From Jatrophihabitans sp. (lineage in GTDB: Bacteria; Actinomycetota; Actinomycetes; Mycobacteriales; Jatrophihabitantaceae): a stretch of 64,000 bases of DNA. The translations under genes and the position numbers were made by a program. Each line of letters starts with the position of its first letter. Within the stretch, counting starts at the first letter, position 1. The notes under the pieces were generated by a model that did not search any database, was not told the DNA's origin, and saw only the letters and a program-made list of their open reading frames with translations. Shown one piece after another: positions 56,008 through 64,000 of this stretch. The stretch covers positions 57,603 to 121,602 of the forward strand of contig DASVQQ010000009.1 of the NCBI GenBank assembly GCA_036389035.1, written 5' to 3'.

Positions 56008-57336
56008 TCATACTGTCGGAGAGTGCTTCTCGACCCGCTCGATGATCTCGGGCTCCATCAGCGACGTGAGCGGGCGCTTGAGGCCGGCCACGTGCAAGAA
56101 GGCGTCGGTGAGCACCGGGTCCTGGGTGGCGGCGACCGTCAGCTTGCCGATGAACTCGTTGCCCATCAGCACCTCGGGGCTGCGCTCGCCCGGCACCTCC
56201 GGGAAGTCGAGGTCACCGCTCGTCGAGATCATCCACGGGTCGTCGACGATCGCGGCGAGCTCGGTCCGCAGCGCCGCCGAGTCGGGATGGGCGCCGGCCG
56301 ACAGGTGCTCGCGCAGTGCCATGACCTCGATCGTGGCGACCATCATTCCCTGCCCGTACACCGGGTTGAAGCTGCACAGCGCGTCACCGAGGACGAAGAG
56401 GCGATCCGGGAACCGCGCCATGGACTCGTAGTGACGCCGGACGCTGGCGGGGAAGCCGAACGACACGGCGTCGGTCATGGGCTCGGCGTCGTGGACCGCG
56501 TCATAGACCTCGGACACCGGCAGCGACTTTACGTAGTCCAGGAAGCCCTCGCTGTCGGTCGGTGGCTTGTCGCCCAGGATGCCAGTGAGCGACAGGATGC
56601 AGGTGTCCGGCGCGACCCGGCCGAAGAACGCGCCTCGCGGGTGTGCCGGCGAAGCGACCGGGTTGACCGACTGGGTGTCTTCCAGCATGCCGGGCCGGTG
56701 GTGGAACAGCCGCGTCGTGTAGGTCAGGCCGATGTTCATCCGCTCCTCGGGCGGGCGCTCGTAGCCGAGCTGCTCCAGCCACACCGGGGTACGTGACCCA
56801 CGGCCGGTGGTGTCGATGACCAGGTCGGCCTCCAGCTCCGACTCCTCACCCGAGGCGCCCACCGGGCTGATCCGCACCCCGCTGATGCGGGCGCCGTCCT
56901 CGGAGGCCAGCAGGCTGAGAACCTCGGTCTTCTCGCGGTAGATCACGTTCGGCAGGGCGGCGACCTTGGCGCGCAGGATGCCTTCGATGATCGGCCGCTG
57001 GGCGCCGATGGACCTCAGCCCGGTGGTGGTCCGCTGCAGGAGCTGGGCGTTGAAGTACCAGCGCATGTGGCCGAGGTCCGGCTGCGGGATCCCGTGCTTG
57101 TCCAGGTCCGCGGGCAGGTCCGGGAACAGCTCCATCACGTTGTCATAGCCGCGGCTGTGGAAGGCGTGGGCGTGCGCGGCGTGCGGAACGCCCTTGCGCA
57201 ACGAGTAGACGTCGAGCACCGTGTCACGGTCCACCACGACGACCTCGCGGTAGAACTCCGACAGCACCCGCGCTGCCAGCGTTCCGACGATGCTGCCTCC
57301 GAGCACCACGGCCCGGTTTCCTACGTACTGAGTCAC
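56008..57336 (-). CDS. FAD-dependent monooxygenase/oxidoreductase, paralogue 2
   Basis: A 442-residue flavoprotein. RAVVLGGSIVGTLAARVLSE is the FAD dinucleotide motif, VIDTTGRGSRTPVWLE carries the DG-like motif and FVLGDALCSFNPVYGQGM is the second FAD motif. It belongs to the aromatic hydroxylase/geranylgeranyl reductase-like group. GTG 57336 is chosen for GAGGAG just upstream. It is the second gene of an operon with its paralogue (114-bp gap). Substrate is unknown. Confidence 0.9.
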   Translation of the reverse strand: MTQYVGNRAVVLGGSIVGTLAARVLSEFYREVVVVDRDTVLDVYSLRKGVPHAAHAHAFHSRGYDNVMELFPDLPADLDKHGIPQPDLGHMRWYFNAQLLQRTTTGLRSIGAQRPIIEGILRAKVAALPNVIYREKTEVLSLLASEDGARISGVRISPVGASGEESELEADLVIDTTGRGSRTPVWLEQLGYERPPEERMNIGLTYTTRLFHHRPGMLEDTQSVNPVASPAHPRGAFFGRVAPDTCILSLTGILGDKPPTDSEGFLDYVKSLPVSEVYDAVHDAEPMTDAVSFGFPASVRRHYESMARFPDRLFVLGDALCSFNPVYGQGMMVATIEVMALREHLSAGAHPDSAALRTELAAIVDDPWMISTSGDLDFPEVPGERSPEVLMGNEFIGKLTVAATQDPVLTDAFLHVAGLKRPLTSLMEPEIIERVEKHSPTV

Positions 57337-57449
57337 GGGAGTCTCCTCAAGGTCTTGGCGACCGAGTTCGGTTTCGGTTGGGTGGTTTCTCAACTGCGCT
57401 TGCTCCGGCCTGCGTCCTCGTCGACGCAGCCGCGGGGGCCAGGCCCGCA

Positions 57450-58787
57450 TCAGCGGTTGCGGTTGGCGCGGACGGTGCGCAGGACGCCGAGCATGAGGCT
57501 GGGCCGCATCAGCGCTTCGGGACGGTCGATCAGGCCGGCCACCCGGAAGAAGGCCGCGGTGAACCTGCCGTCGAACTGGGCAGCCGTGTGCAGCTTGGAG
57601 ATGTAGGCGTTGCCCATCCGGCCCTTCAAAGTGCGCTTGCCCTGAACGCCCGAGAAGGCCAGGTCACCGCCGGCGGAGATGTCCCACGGCACGTCCACGA
57701 TCGGCTTGAGTTCCTTCAAGAAGCTGAGCGGCCGCGCCGGTCCCTGCTCGAGGTGCTTGGCCAGCGCCACCGCCTCCATGGCCGCGACCGTCATGCCCTG
57801 GCCGTAGACCGGGTTGAACGCGCACACCCCGTCGCCGATGACCAGGAACCCGTCCGGGAAGCGGGTGAGCTGGTCATAGCGTCGCCGGACGCTGGCGGGC
57901 ACGTGAAAGGTGACCGCGTCGTCGACCGGCACCGAGTCCTTGACGGTCTGGTAGATCTCCTTGGCGTCCAGGGACTTGGCGTACTGCAGGAATCCCTCGT
58001 CGTCACGAGGCGGTTGATCACCGAGCAGGCCGGTCAGCGACAGCATCGCGGTGTCCTCGTCGAGGCGGGCGAAGAACGCGCCCCGCGGGTTGCCCGGGTG
58101 GGCCACCGAGTTGATCGACAGGTCCGTGCCGTACGGATCGGTGCCCAGCTTGAACAACCGGGTGGTGTAGGCCAGGTCGATCTTGACCTTCTCCTCGACC
58201 GGACGCTCGTAGCCCATCTCCTCCAGCCAGGCCGGGCTGCGGCTGCCCCGTCCGGTGGCGTCGACCACCAGGTCGGCGGTCAGCACCTCGGGCTCGGAGT
58301 CGGAGGCCACTCCGGTGACGCGCACACCGGTCACCCGGCTGTGGTCGGCGGTGCGCTCCAGGCCGTTGACCACCGTGAGATTGCGCAGTTCGACATTGGG
58401 TATCGAGGTGACCCGCTGGCGCACGTACCCTTCCAGTTGCGGCCTGGTAGCCGACACGCTGAGCAGACCGGAATCCTTCTGCTTCAGCCGCGCGCCGTTG
58501 AAGTACCAGCGCAGGTTGCCGGCCAGGTCGCAGCTCAGCACGCCGTTGTCGGTGAGTTCCTGTTGCAGGCCGGGAAACAGCTCTTCCAGAATCTGCTGAC
58601 CGCGAGCCAGCAAGGCATGCGCGTGCCTGCCCTGAGGCACGCCCTTGCGCGCCTCGCCGATCTCGGCGATCGGGTCGCGTTCGATGACGAGGACCTGCCG
58701 GTAGCGGTCGGAGAGCACTCGCGCGGTCAGCAGGCCGGCCATGCCAGCGCCCAGAACGATTGCGCGTTCACCCAGGACTAGGCTCAT
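57450..58787 (-). CDS. FAD-dependent monooxygenase/oxidoreductase, paralogue 1
   Basis: A 445-residue flavoprotein clearly paralogous to the next gene: RAIVLGAGMAGLLTARVLSD, RKGVPQGRHAHALLARGQ, VVDATGRGSRSPAWLEE and FLVIGDGVCAFNPVYGQGM. The ATG at 58787 is preceded by AAAGGAAA; the open frame continues upstream without similarity. Tandem duplication followed by divergence suggests sequential oxidations of one substrate or alternative substrates. Confidence 0.9.
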   Translation of the reverse strand: MSLVLGERAIVLGAGMAGLLTARVLSDRYRQVLVIERDPIAEIGEARKGVPQGRHAHALLARGQQILEELFPGLQQELTDNGVLSCDLAGNLRWYFNGARLKQKDSGLLSVSATRPQLEGYVRQRVTSIPNVELRNLTVVNGLERTADHSRVTGVRVTGVASDSEPEVLTADLVVDATGRGSRSPAWLEEMGYERPVEEKVKIDLAYTTRLFKLGTDPYGTDLSINSVAHPGNPRGAFFARLDEDTAMLSLTGLLGDQPPRDDEGFLQYAKSLDAKEIYQTVKDSVPVDDAVTFHVPASVRRRYDQLTRFPDGFLVIGDGVCAFNPVYGQGMTVAAMEAVALAKHLEQGPARPLSFLKELKPIVDVPWDISAGGDLAFSGVQGKRTLKGRMGNAYISKLHTAAQFDGRFTAAFFRVAGLIDRPEALMRPSLMLGVLRTVRANRNR

Positions 58788-59467
58788 TGTTGGATTTTCC
58801 TTTCGAGACCGGCGAACTGTGGTCATGCCGCTTGACGAGCGGCGGTCATGATGGCTGGGTGGCAACTGGCCGCCCGTCGCGCACGCGCGACACTGCGCCG
58901 GCACCCGAGTTAGGGCGCGGGTCGTACTGGCAGGCGGCAAGCAGCACTGATCTACCCTTGCACCGGTTGGGCGTTTCCAACTCTCCTCACCTGCCGCATT
59001 TGGCCGCGAACCGCTGTTCGCCGTCGGGCGCACTCGAATTGGCTGCGCGCCACGCGGCCGGCAAGTGAGGTACGTCGAGGTGTCCGCCCGGACGGCGATG
59101 GCTGATGGCTCGTCGGACGGCAGCCACTGTGGTGCGGCAGAGGCATGCCCAGCGCCCTGGCGGCTCCGGTGCGACGGGTGCGACGGGGCGGCGGGTGTGG
59201 CGATGAGTTCCACCAGGCGGAGCTGAGCCGGGCGCAGCTGGGCCAGATCAGTGACCTGATGGCCTCGCCCGCCACCGGCTCGGATGCGGTGCTGTGGGCC
59301 ACGGGGCGCACCCTGGAAGCCGCCGACCAACTTCTGCAGGCCTACCCCGCCGGGCGGTCACCGCCGCGACGACGGCTGCCATCCGCGCGCCGGCGAACGG
59401 GCACCCCGGTCCGCGGGCTCCCAGCGGGACCGGACTGAATCCGGCTCAAAAATCTGTTCGAACATGA
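58788..59467. other. Intergenic region without a convincing gene
   Basis: About 680 bases upstream of the monooxygenase operon and downstream of bldC. Several GC-driven open frames cross it. One rightward stretch near 59215-59350 (encoding ELSRAQLGQISDLMASPATG) has some coding character but no start, ribosome site or recognised family. The monooxygenase promoter presumably lies within the right-hand part of the first 150 bases. Confidence 0.4.
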
Positions 59468-59503
59468 CGAACGCCGCAGTCCCGGCGGGAGCTGCGGCGT
59501 TCG
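59468..59503. terminator. Hairpin terminator of bldC
   Basis: Perfect 12-bp stem CGAACGCCGCAG / CTGCGGCGTTCG with a 12-base loop, 16 bases past the bldC stop on the reverse strand. Confidence 0.88.
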
Positions 59504-59518
59504 GCAAGCTTCGGTGAG

Positions 59519-59731
59519 TTACACCTCGGCAGGGGTGTTGGTGTTTCCCTCGAGTAGCGAGCGAACTTCTGACTCACGGTAGCGGCGGTGGCCGCCAAGC
59601 GTGCGAATCGAGGTAAGCTTGCCAGCCTTCGCCCAACGAGTAACCGTTTTGGGGTCCACTCGGAAGAGCGTCGCCACCTCTGACGGAGTCAGCAGCGGCT
59701 CAGACTCTGTACGTTGACGAGGATTGGTCAT
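59519..59731 (-). CDS. bldC: BldC-family MerR-like developmental regulator
   Basis: A 70-residue DNA-binding protein: EPLLTPSEVATLFRVDPKTV, then TRWAKAGKLTSIRTLGGHRR and RYRESEVRSLL, almost identical to Streptomyces BldC. BldC binds cooperatively to direct repeats and delays sporulation. ATG 59731 has GGAAGGGGGCGAGGG upstream and a TATAAAT -10-like element at 59755-59761. Full length. Confidence 0.95.
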   Translation of the reverse strand: MTNPRQRTESEPLLTPSEVATLFRVDPKTVTRWAKAGKLTSIRTLGGHRRYRESEVRSLLEGNTNTPAEV

Positions 59732-60115
59732 TGACCCTCGCCCCCTTCCTGGATATTTATAACGCGCATCCCGTTGCGACGTCCTAGGAAGTATGCACCA
59801 GTTTCCGATGCAACTTCTTGTCTGCACGCTGTGAAGTTTGACTCCTTAGATTACGATTTCGCATCGAAGCGCTATAAACCTGTATTTCTTACACAGTTGG
59901 TGATCACAGAAACACGGCGGGTTAGCGAGCTCCTGCTCGGGCCACCTGCAACGTGCTCAACACCACATGCGACACCCGCTGAGAGCATCTTCCGGGTGGT
60001 GTGTGAGCTGGCCGATCTGCGATGTACTCTCGGACCTACGAATTGATACTCATTCCCGGCGCGGACTTCCCTAGCGACTCCGCCCGGATGACCGTGCGAG
60101 CGAGGGGGTCGAGCC
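59732..60115. other. AT-rich promoter region between bldC and the DUF3073 gene
   Basis: A 384-base divergent intergenic region, richer in A and T than its surroundings (especially 59750-59930). It contains the bldC -10-like TATAAAT and probably the DUF3073 promoter. Short ORFs here have no ribosome site. Confidence 0.5.
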
Positions 60116-60319
60116 ATGGGGCGCGGCCGTGCTAAGGCAAAGCAGCAAAAAGTGGCGCGGGAGCTGAAGTACAACTCCCAGAGCACTGATTTCACTGCAC
60201 TCCAGCGGGAGCTCGGCCATCCGGCCGATCCCGGCTACTCCGAGGCAGGCTCGGACGGCGATCCCTACGCCGACGACGGCATCGAAGACGAGCAGAGCTG
60301 GGTGCGCGGTCCCCGCTAG
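60116..60319 (+). CDS. DUF3073 protein
   Basis: A 67-residue actinobacterial protein: MGRGRAKAKQQKVARELKYN at the basic N-terminus and an acidic Asp/Glu-rich C-terminus (DPYADDGIEDEQSW). Conserved neighbour of purM in actinobacteria. Function unknown; the charged, helical make-up suggests nucleic-acid or protein binding. Confidence 0.92.
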   Translation: MGRGRAKAKQQKVARELKYNSQSTDFTALQRELGHPADPGYSEAGSDGDPYADDGIEDEQSWVRGPR

Positions 60320-60331
60320 CTCCGGCTTCTC

Positions 60332-61468
60332 CTAGAAGCTGCTGGCCGCGTAGTCGCCGGTCAGCCGAACCCGGCCCTGGCCGGGGCCGGCGGCGGTGAC
60401 CTCACCGAGACGCCAGGCGGTCAGCCCGTGGGCTGCCAGCAGCTCCAGCGCGGCTTCGGCGTACCCGGCTGACACCACTGCCACCATCCCGACGCCGAGA
60501 TTGAAGGCCGGTTCCAGCTCGGCACGCTCGATCGCGCCCGCCCGGGCGAGCACCTGAAAGATCGGCAACGGTGACCAGGTGGCCCGGTCGACCTGGGCGC
60601 TCAGACCGGCGGGCAGCACCCGCTCCAGGTTCGCGGCCAGGCCGCCACCGGTGATGTGGGAGAACGCGTGCACCCCGGCCAGGCCGCCGTCGGCGATCAG
60701 CCGCAGGCAGTCCTGGGCATAGATCCTGGTGGGCGTCAGCAGCTCCTCGCCCAGGCTGCGTCCGGCGAGCTCGGCAGGCTTGTCCGACAGCGCCAGCCCC
60801 GCGCCGGCCAGCACATGCCGGACCAGCGAGTAGCCGTTGGAGTGCACACCCGAGGAGCCGATGGCGATCAGCACATCGCCGGCCAGCACCCGGTCCGGGC
60901 CCAGCACCGCGTCGGCGTTGACCACGCCGGTGCCGGCGCCGGAGATGTCGTAGTCATCAGGACCCATCACCCCGGGGTGCTCGGCGGTCTCGCCGCCCAC
61001 CAGGGCACAGCCGGCTTGCACGCAGCCTTCGGCGATGCCGGCCACGATCTGGGCGATCTTCTCCGGGATCACCTTGCCGGTGGCGATGTAGTCGGTCATG
61101 AACAGCGGCTCGGCGCCGACCACCACCAGGTCATCGATCACCATCGCGACCAGGTCGATGCCGATGGTGTCGTGCCGGTCCAGTTGTTGGGCCAGCACCA
61201 GCTTGGTGCCCACCCCATCGGTCGAGGTGGCCAGGACCGGCTGGGGATAGCGGGCGAGGTCGAGCTGGAAGAGCCCGGCGAAGCCTCCCAGGCCGCCCAG
61301 CACCTCGGGACGGGCCGTCCGCCGGACCGAGGCCTTCATCAGCTCGACGGCCCGGTCACCGGCCTCGATGTCGACGCCGGCGCTTGCATAAGAAAGCCGG
61401 GCGGGACGGGCGGGGTCTGAGCCGACGAGGTCTGACGCGGTGGAGTCGGGGGCGCTCGACTGGCTCAC
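60332..61468 (-). CDS. purM: Phosphoribosylformylglycinamidine cyclo-ligase (AIR synthetase)
   Basis: A 378-residue ATP-dependent purine enzyme making AIR from FGAM. LSYASAGVDIEAGDRAV, LATSTDGVGTKLVLAQ, LVGGETAEHPGVM and SSGVHSNGYSLVRHVL are canonical. GTG 61468 overlaps the purF stop as GTGA. About 20 Ser/Ala-rich residues precede the conserved start and may be trimmed by an internal start. Confidence 0.94.
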   Translation of the reverse strand: MSQSSAPDSTASDLVGSDPARPARLSYASAGVDIEAGDRAVELMKASVRRTARPEVLGGLGGFAGLFQLDLARYPQPVLATSTDGVGTKLVLAQQLDRHDTIGIDLVAMVIDDLVVVGAEPLFMTDYIATGKVIPEKIAQIVAGIAEGCVQAGCALVGGETAEHPGVMGPDDYDISGAGTGVVNADAVLGPDRVLAGDVLIAIGSSGVHSNGYSLVRHVLAGAGLALSDKPAELAGRSLGEELLTPTRIYAQDCLRLIADGGLAGVHAFSHITGGGLAANLERVLPAGLSAQVDRATWSPLPIFQVLARAGAIERAELEPAFNLGVGMVAVVSAGYAEAALELLAAHGLTAWRLGEVTAAGPGQGRVRLTGDYAASSF

Positions 61469-63054
61469 GTCAGGCGCAGCGACTCGGCGCCGGCGAAGCC
61501 TTCGACCCGATCGGGCTCCCGGCCAGCCGTTGCCGAGCCGTTGCCGTTGGCATGCGCCGGGTCGTGACCCTGCGCCGGGCCGTTGACCGCCCGGCCGATC
61601 CCCTCCAGGACGTGCTTGCCGACCACCTGGGGCAGCGGGATCGGGTAGTTGCCGTCGAAGCAGGCCCGGCACAACCGGGTCTTGGGCTGCTCGGTGGCCG
61701 CGACCATGCCCTCTGAGGACAGGAAGCCCAGCGAGTCCGCGCCCAGCGAGGCCCGGATGCCGTTGACGTCCAGCCCGCTGGCGATCAGCTCGGCGCGGGT
61801 GGCGAAGTCGATGCCGTAGAAGCACGGCCACTTGATCGGCGGCGAGGCGATCCGGACGTGCACCTCGACCGCGCCGGCCTCACGCAGCATCCGCACCACC
61901 GCGCGCTGGGTGTTGCCGCGCACGATTGAGTCGTCCACCACCACCAGCCGCTTGCCGCGGATGACGTCGCGCAACGGGTTGAGCTTCAACCGGATGCCGA
62001 GCTGCCGGATGGTCTGGGAGGGCTGGATGAACGTCCGGCCGACGTAGGCGTTCTTGACCAACCCCACGCCGTACGGGATTCCGGAGGCCTCGGCGTAGCC
62101 GATCGCGGCGGGGGTGCCCGACTCCGGGGTCGGCATCACCAGGTCGGCCTCGACCGGGTGCTCCTTGGCCAGCCGACGGCCGATCTCGAGCCGGGTCGAG
62201 TGCACCGACCGACCGGCGATGGTGGTGTCCGGACGGGCCAGGTAGACGTACTCGAAGACGCAACCCTTGGGGTCGGGGTTGGCGAAGCGCTGCGAGCGCA
62301 GGCCGTCCTCATCGATCGCGATCAGCTCGCCGGGCTCGACCTCGCGGACGAAGGAGGCTCCGACGATGTCCAGCGCGGCGGACTCGCTGGTGACCACCCA
62401 GCCCCGGTCGAGCCGGCCCAGCGACAGCGGCCGGACGCCCTGGGGGTCGCGGGCGGCGTAGAGGGTGTGCTCGTCCATGAAGACCAGCGAGAAGGCGCCC
62501 TTGATGATGGGCAGCACCCGCATCGCGGCCTCTTCGACCGAGAGGTCCGGATGGGCGCCCAGCAGCTCGGTCATCAGGTCCGAGTCGGTGGTGGCCTCCA
62601 GCTGCGAGCCCCGGTCACGGCCGCCGTTGCCGCTGGCGGCCTCGTGCAGCTCGGCGGTGTTGACCAGGTTGCCGTTGTGCGCCAGGGCCAGGCCGGTGCC
62701 GGCCTTGGTGGTGCGGAACACCGGCTGGGCGTTCTCCCAGTTGGAGGAGCCGGTGGTGGAGTAGCGAGTGTGGCCCAGGGCGATGTGACCCTTAAGGGTC
62801 GCCAGCGTCGCCTCGTCGAAGACCTGGGAGACCAGGCCCAGATCCTTGTAGACCAGGATCGAGGAACCGTCGCTCACCGCGATCCCGGCGGCCTCCTGGC
62901 CCCGGTGCTGCAGGGCGTACATGCCGAAGTACGCGAGTTTGGAGACCTCTTCGCCGGGTGCCCAGACACCGAAGACGCCGCACTGGTCCTGCGGTCCTTG
63001 GTCGTGGGGGTCGAGCTCATGGGTCAGCTTGCCGTCTCCGCGCGCCACGCACAC
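61465..63054 (-). CDS. purF: Amidophosphoribosyltransferase
   Basis: A 529-residue enzyme catalysing the first committed step of purine synthesis. A propeptide of about 24 residues precedes the catalytic Cys in DQCGVFGVWAPGEE. ALQHRGQEAAGIAVSD (glutaminase), LVVVDDSIVRGNTQRAVV (PRPP site) and the CRACFDGNYPIPLP cysteines expected for the Fe-S type are present. Coupled to purM. Confidence 0.95.
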   Translation of the reverse strand: MCVARGDGKLTHELDPHDQGPQDQCGVFGVWAPGEEVSKLAYFGMYALQHRGQEAAGIAVSDGSSILVYKDLGLVSQVFDEATLATLKGHIALGHTRYSTTGSSNWENAQPVFRTTKAGTGLALAHNGNLVNTAELHEAASGNGGRDRGSQLEATTDSDLMTELLGAHPDLSVEEAAMRVLPIIKGAFSLVFMDEHTLYAARDPQGVRPLSLGRLDRGWVVTSESAALDIVGASFVREVEPGELIAIDEDGLRSQRFANPDPKGCVFEYVYLARPDTTIAGRSVHSTRLEIGRRLAKEHPVEADLVMPTPESGTPAAIGYAEASGIPYGVGLVKNAYVGRTFIQPSQTIRQLGIRLKLNPLRDVIRGKRLVVVDDSIVRGNTQRAVVRMLREAGAVEVHVRIASPPIKWPCFYGIDFATRAELIASGLDVNGIRASLGADSLGFLSSEGMVAATEQPKTRLCRACFDGNYPIPLPQVVGKHVLEGIGRAVNGPAQGHDPAHANGNGSATAGREPDRVEGFAGAESLRLT

Positions 63055-63159
63055 AGTCTAAGGGGTGGCCACCGGTGCTCGCGCACCGAACGGCCGAGCA
63101 ACGCCGCAGCTATTTGGACGGGCTTGAACCCGTTCGGAGGGCTGGCCCGGGTGTGACGG

Positions 63160-63711
63160 CTAGACCGGTTCGAGAGCGGCGTGCGGCTGCGCCGGCAGCT
63201 CCACGGTGACCGGATCCGCCGGGCTGATCGCACCGCCGTGCACCACTACTCCCATGACGCCGACTTTGCGCACCAGCCGGCCGTCCTCAGCCTTGATGAG
63301 GACGGCTTTGAGCAGGCCTGGCTGGAACCGGTCGATCTGGACGCAGGGGTTGCGCAGGCCGGTGACCTCGACCACCGCCTCGGGACCAATCCGCAGCAGC
63401 GTGCCGGTGGGCAGGGTGAGCAGGTCCAGCCCGCGGGTGGTGATGTTCTCACCGAGCTGTCCGGGCTCGACCTCGAAGCCCTGCTCGGCCAGCTCGTCGA
63501 ACAGCTCGGCATGCATCAGGTGCACCTGGCGCAGGTTGGGCAGGGTCTTGTTCCAACGTGCCCGGGAGCGGTGCTTGACGGTGGCCCCGGCGTGCGCATC
63601 GCCTTCCACCCCGTGGCCTGCGATGAGAGTGATCTGGTCGACGGGCGCCTTGCTGAAGCGGTGCCGGCCATCGAGGCTGACTGCGACCACCGACGGCTGC
63701 TCGCTGCTCAC
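63160..63711 (-). CDS. MOSC-domain protein
   Basis: A 183-residue MOSC protein with the conserved Cys in EVTGLRNPCVQIDRFQPGL and the LGENITTRGLDL motif; GVEGDAHAGATVKHRSR is typical of the YiiM-like group. MOSC domains handle molybdenum cofactor sulfur or detoxify N-hydroxylated bases. GTG 63711 is chosen as the conserved start; the frame extends to 63762. Confidence 0.9.
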   Translation of the reverse strand: MSSEQPSVVAVSLDGRHRFSKAPVDQITLIAGHGVEGDAHAGATVKHRSRARWNKTLPNLRQVHLMHAELFDELAEQGFEVEPGQLGENITTRGLDLLTLPTGTLLRIGPEAVVEVTGLRNPCVQIDRFQPGLLKAVLIKAEDGRLVRKVGVMGVVVHGGAISPADPVTVELPAQPHAALEPV

Positions 63712-63743
63712 TCCGACAGTCTGCCAGCCTGGCGAACCCGCCT

Positions 63744-64000
63744 CTATCCGCCCTTGCGCCATCCGCGATGGTAGGCGTCGACGGCAGCGTCGAGTGCGCC
63801 CTCAGGAACTCGCCACCGCCGGTCCACGAGGTCATGGCGACGAAGCAGCGCCTGTACCGAGCGAACCTGCCCGAACAGACCGCCTGTACGGCGTGCGACC
63901 AGCGCTCGGCCATCGCTCGTGAGCGCAAAGCACGTGCCGCTCACTGTCATCAGCCCTGATGCCTCGAGCCGCCCGACACCTTGGCTGACTTCATCGGCGG
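63744..64000 (-). CDS. Partial gene, winged-helix-like C-terminal part
   Basis: The reverse-strand frame is open from the window edge: DEVSQGVGRLEASGLMTVSG, then CFALTSDGRALVARRTGG and RWRVPEGALDAAVDAYHRGW. The first part resembles the wing of a PadR/MarR-like helix-turn-helix (EV--GV--L---GLM). The true start lies beyond 64000; an internal ATG exists at 63950. Function unassigned. Confidence 0.55.
   Translation of the reverse strand, partial: ADEVSQGVGRLEASGLMTVSGTCFALTSDGRALVARRTGGLFGQVRSVQALLRRHDLVDRRWRVPEGALDAAVDAYHRGWRKGG

Noticed and set aside
59145..59438. 97-codon rightward ORF upstream of bldC's terminator
   Set aside because: No ribosome binding site or family; Arg/Pro-rich ends typical of GC-driven open frames.

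Overview
The window is chromosomal DNA from a high-GC Gram-positive actinobacterium. It carries mycothiol glycosyltransferase MshA, a BldC-type regulator, a DUF3073 protein, an F420-type luciferase-like oxidoreductase, SenX3/RegX3 and many GTG starts with GTGA/ATGA overlaps. Genus cannot be fixed from the sequence. The order ppx, regX3-senX3, gpm, ybjN-like, mshA, SDR, murB is the actinobacterial core arrangement also found around Mycobacterium Rv0482-Rv0496, so anything between these genes is accessory.

Region 1 (1-19.1 kb) is that core with two accessory insertions. Between phoU and gpm lie an AT-rich stretch, a membrane protein with a degenerate GGDEF domain, three XRE regulators and an 8-residue ORF (MTRHWDWD) coupled by TGATG to the third regulator. 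Between the SDR and murB lies a tandemly duplicated module: membrane GGDEF protein (-), an array of tiny ORFs (+), and a convergent MFS exporter (-). Array 1 encodes four hexapeptides (MNNHGW twice, MSNHGW, MTDHRW). Array 2 encodes three octapeptides (MLYNWRWP, MLKNWRWP, MLGNWNWP). Every ORF sits behind a purine-rich Shine-Dalgarno-like stretch, strong in most units, and units recur mostly every 62-71 nt. All eight peptides have His or Asn at position 4 followed by Trp. I regard this as the likely undescribed system: ultrashort Trp peptides, MFS exporters and membrane diguanylate cyclases, with an XRE-linked branch.

Region 2 (19.1-44.2 kb) holds a methyltransferase, a ChoD-like GMC oxidase and a histidine-utilisation locus (hutF, an M20 amidohydrolase, an OpuC/HutXWV-like ABC transporter, hutU, hutI). 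hutU and hutI are separated by about 10 kb of accessory genes: an M16-like protease, two paralogous membrane proteins, an esterase, duplicated DUF4190 genes, an ECF41 sigma factor with its AhpD-like partner and an HhH-GPD protein. That interval is full of duplication scars, including a 106-bp copy of an internal piece of hutU.

Region 3 (44.2-59.5 kb) holds a fatty-acid oxidation operon (thiolase, FadB, CaiB/BaiF) and a catabolic or secondary-metabolism block: VOC protein, DHA2 exporter, YCII/ECF42 sigma pair, epoxide hydrolase, cyclase, alpha/beta hydrolase with a Cys at the nucleophile position, and two paralogous FAD monooxygenases. Region 4 (59.5-64 kb) is core again: bldC, DUF3073, purM, purF, a MOSC protein and a partial gene. 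No rRNA, tRNA, CRISPR array or insertion sequence was recognised.
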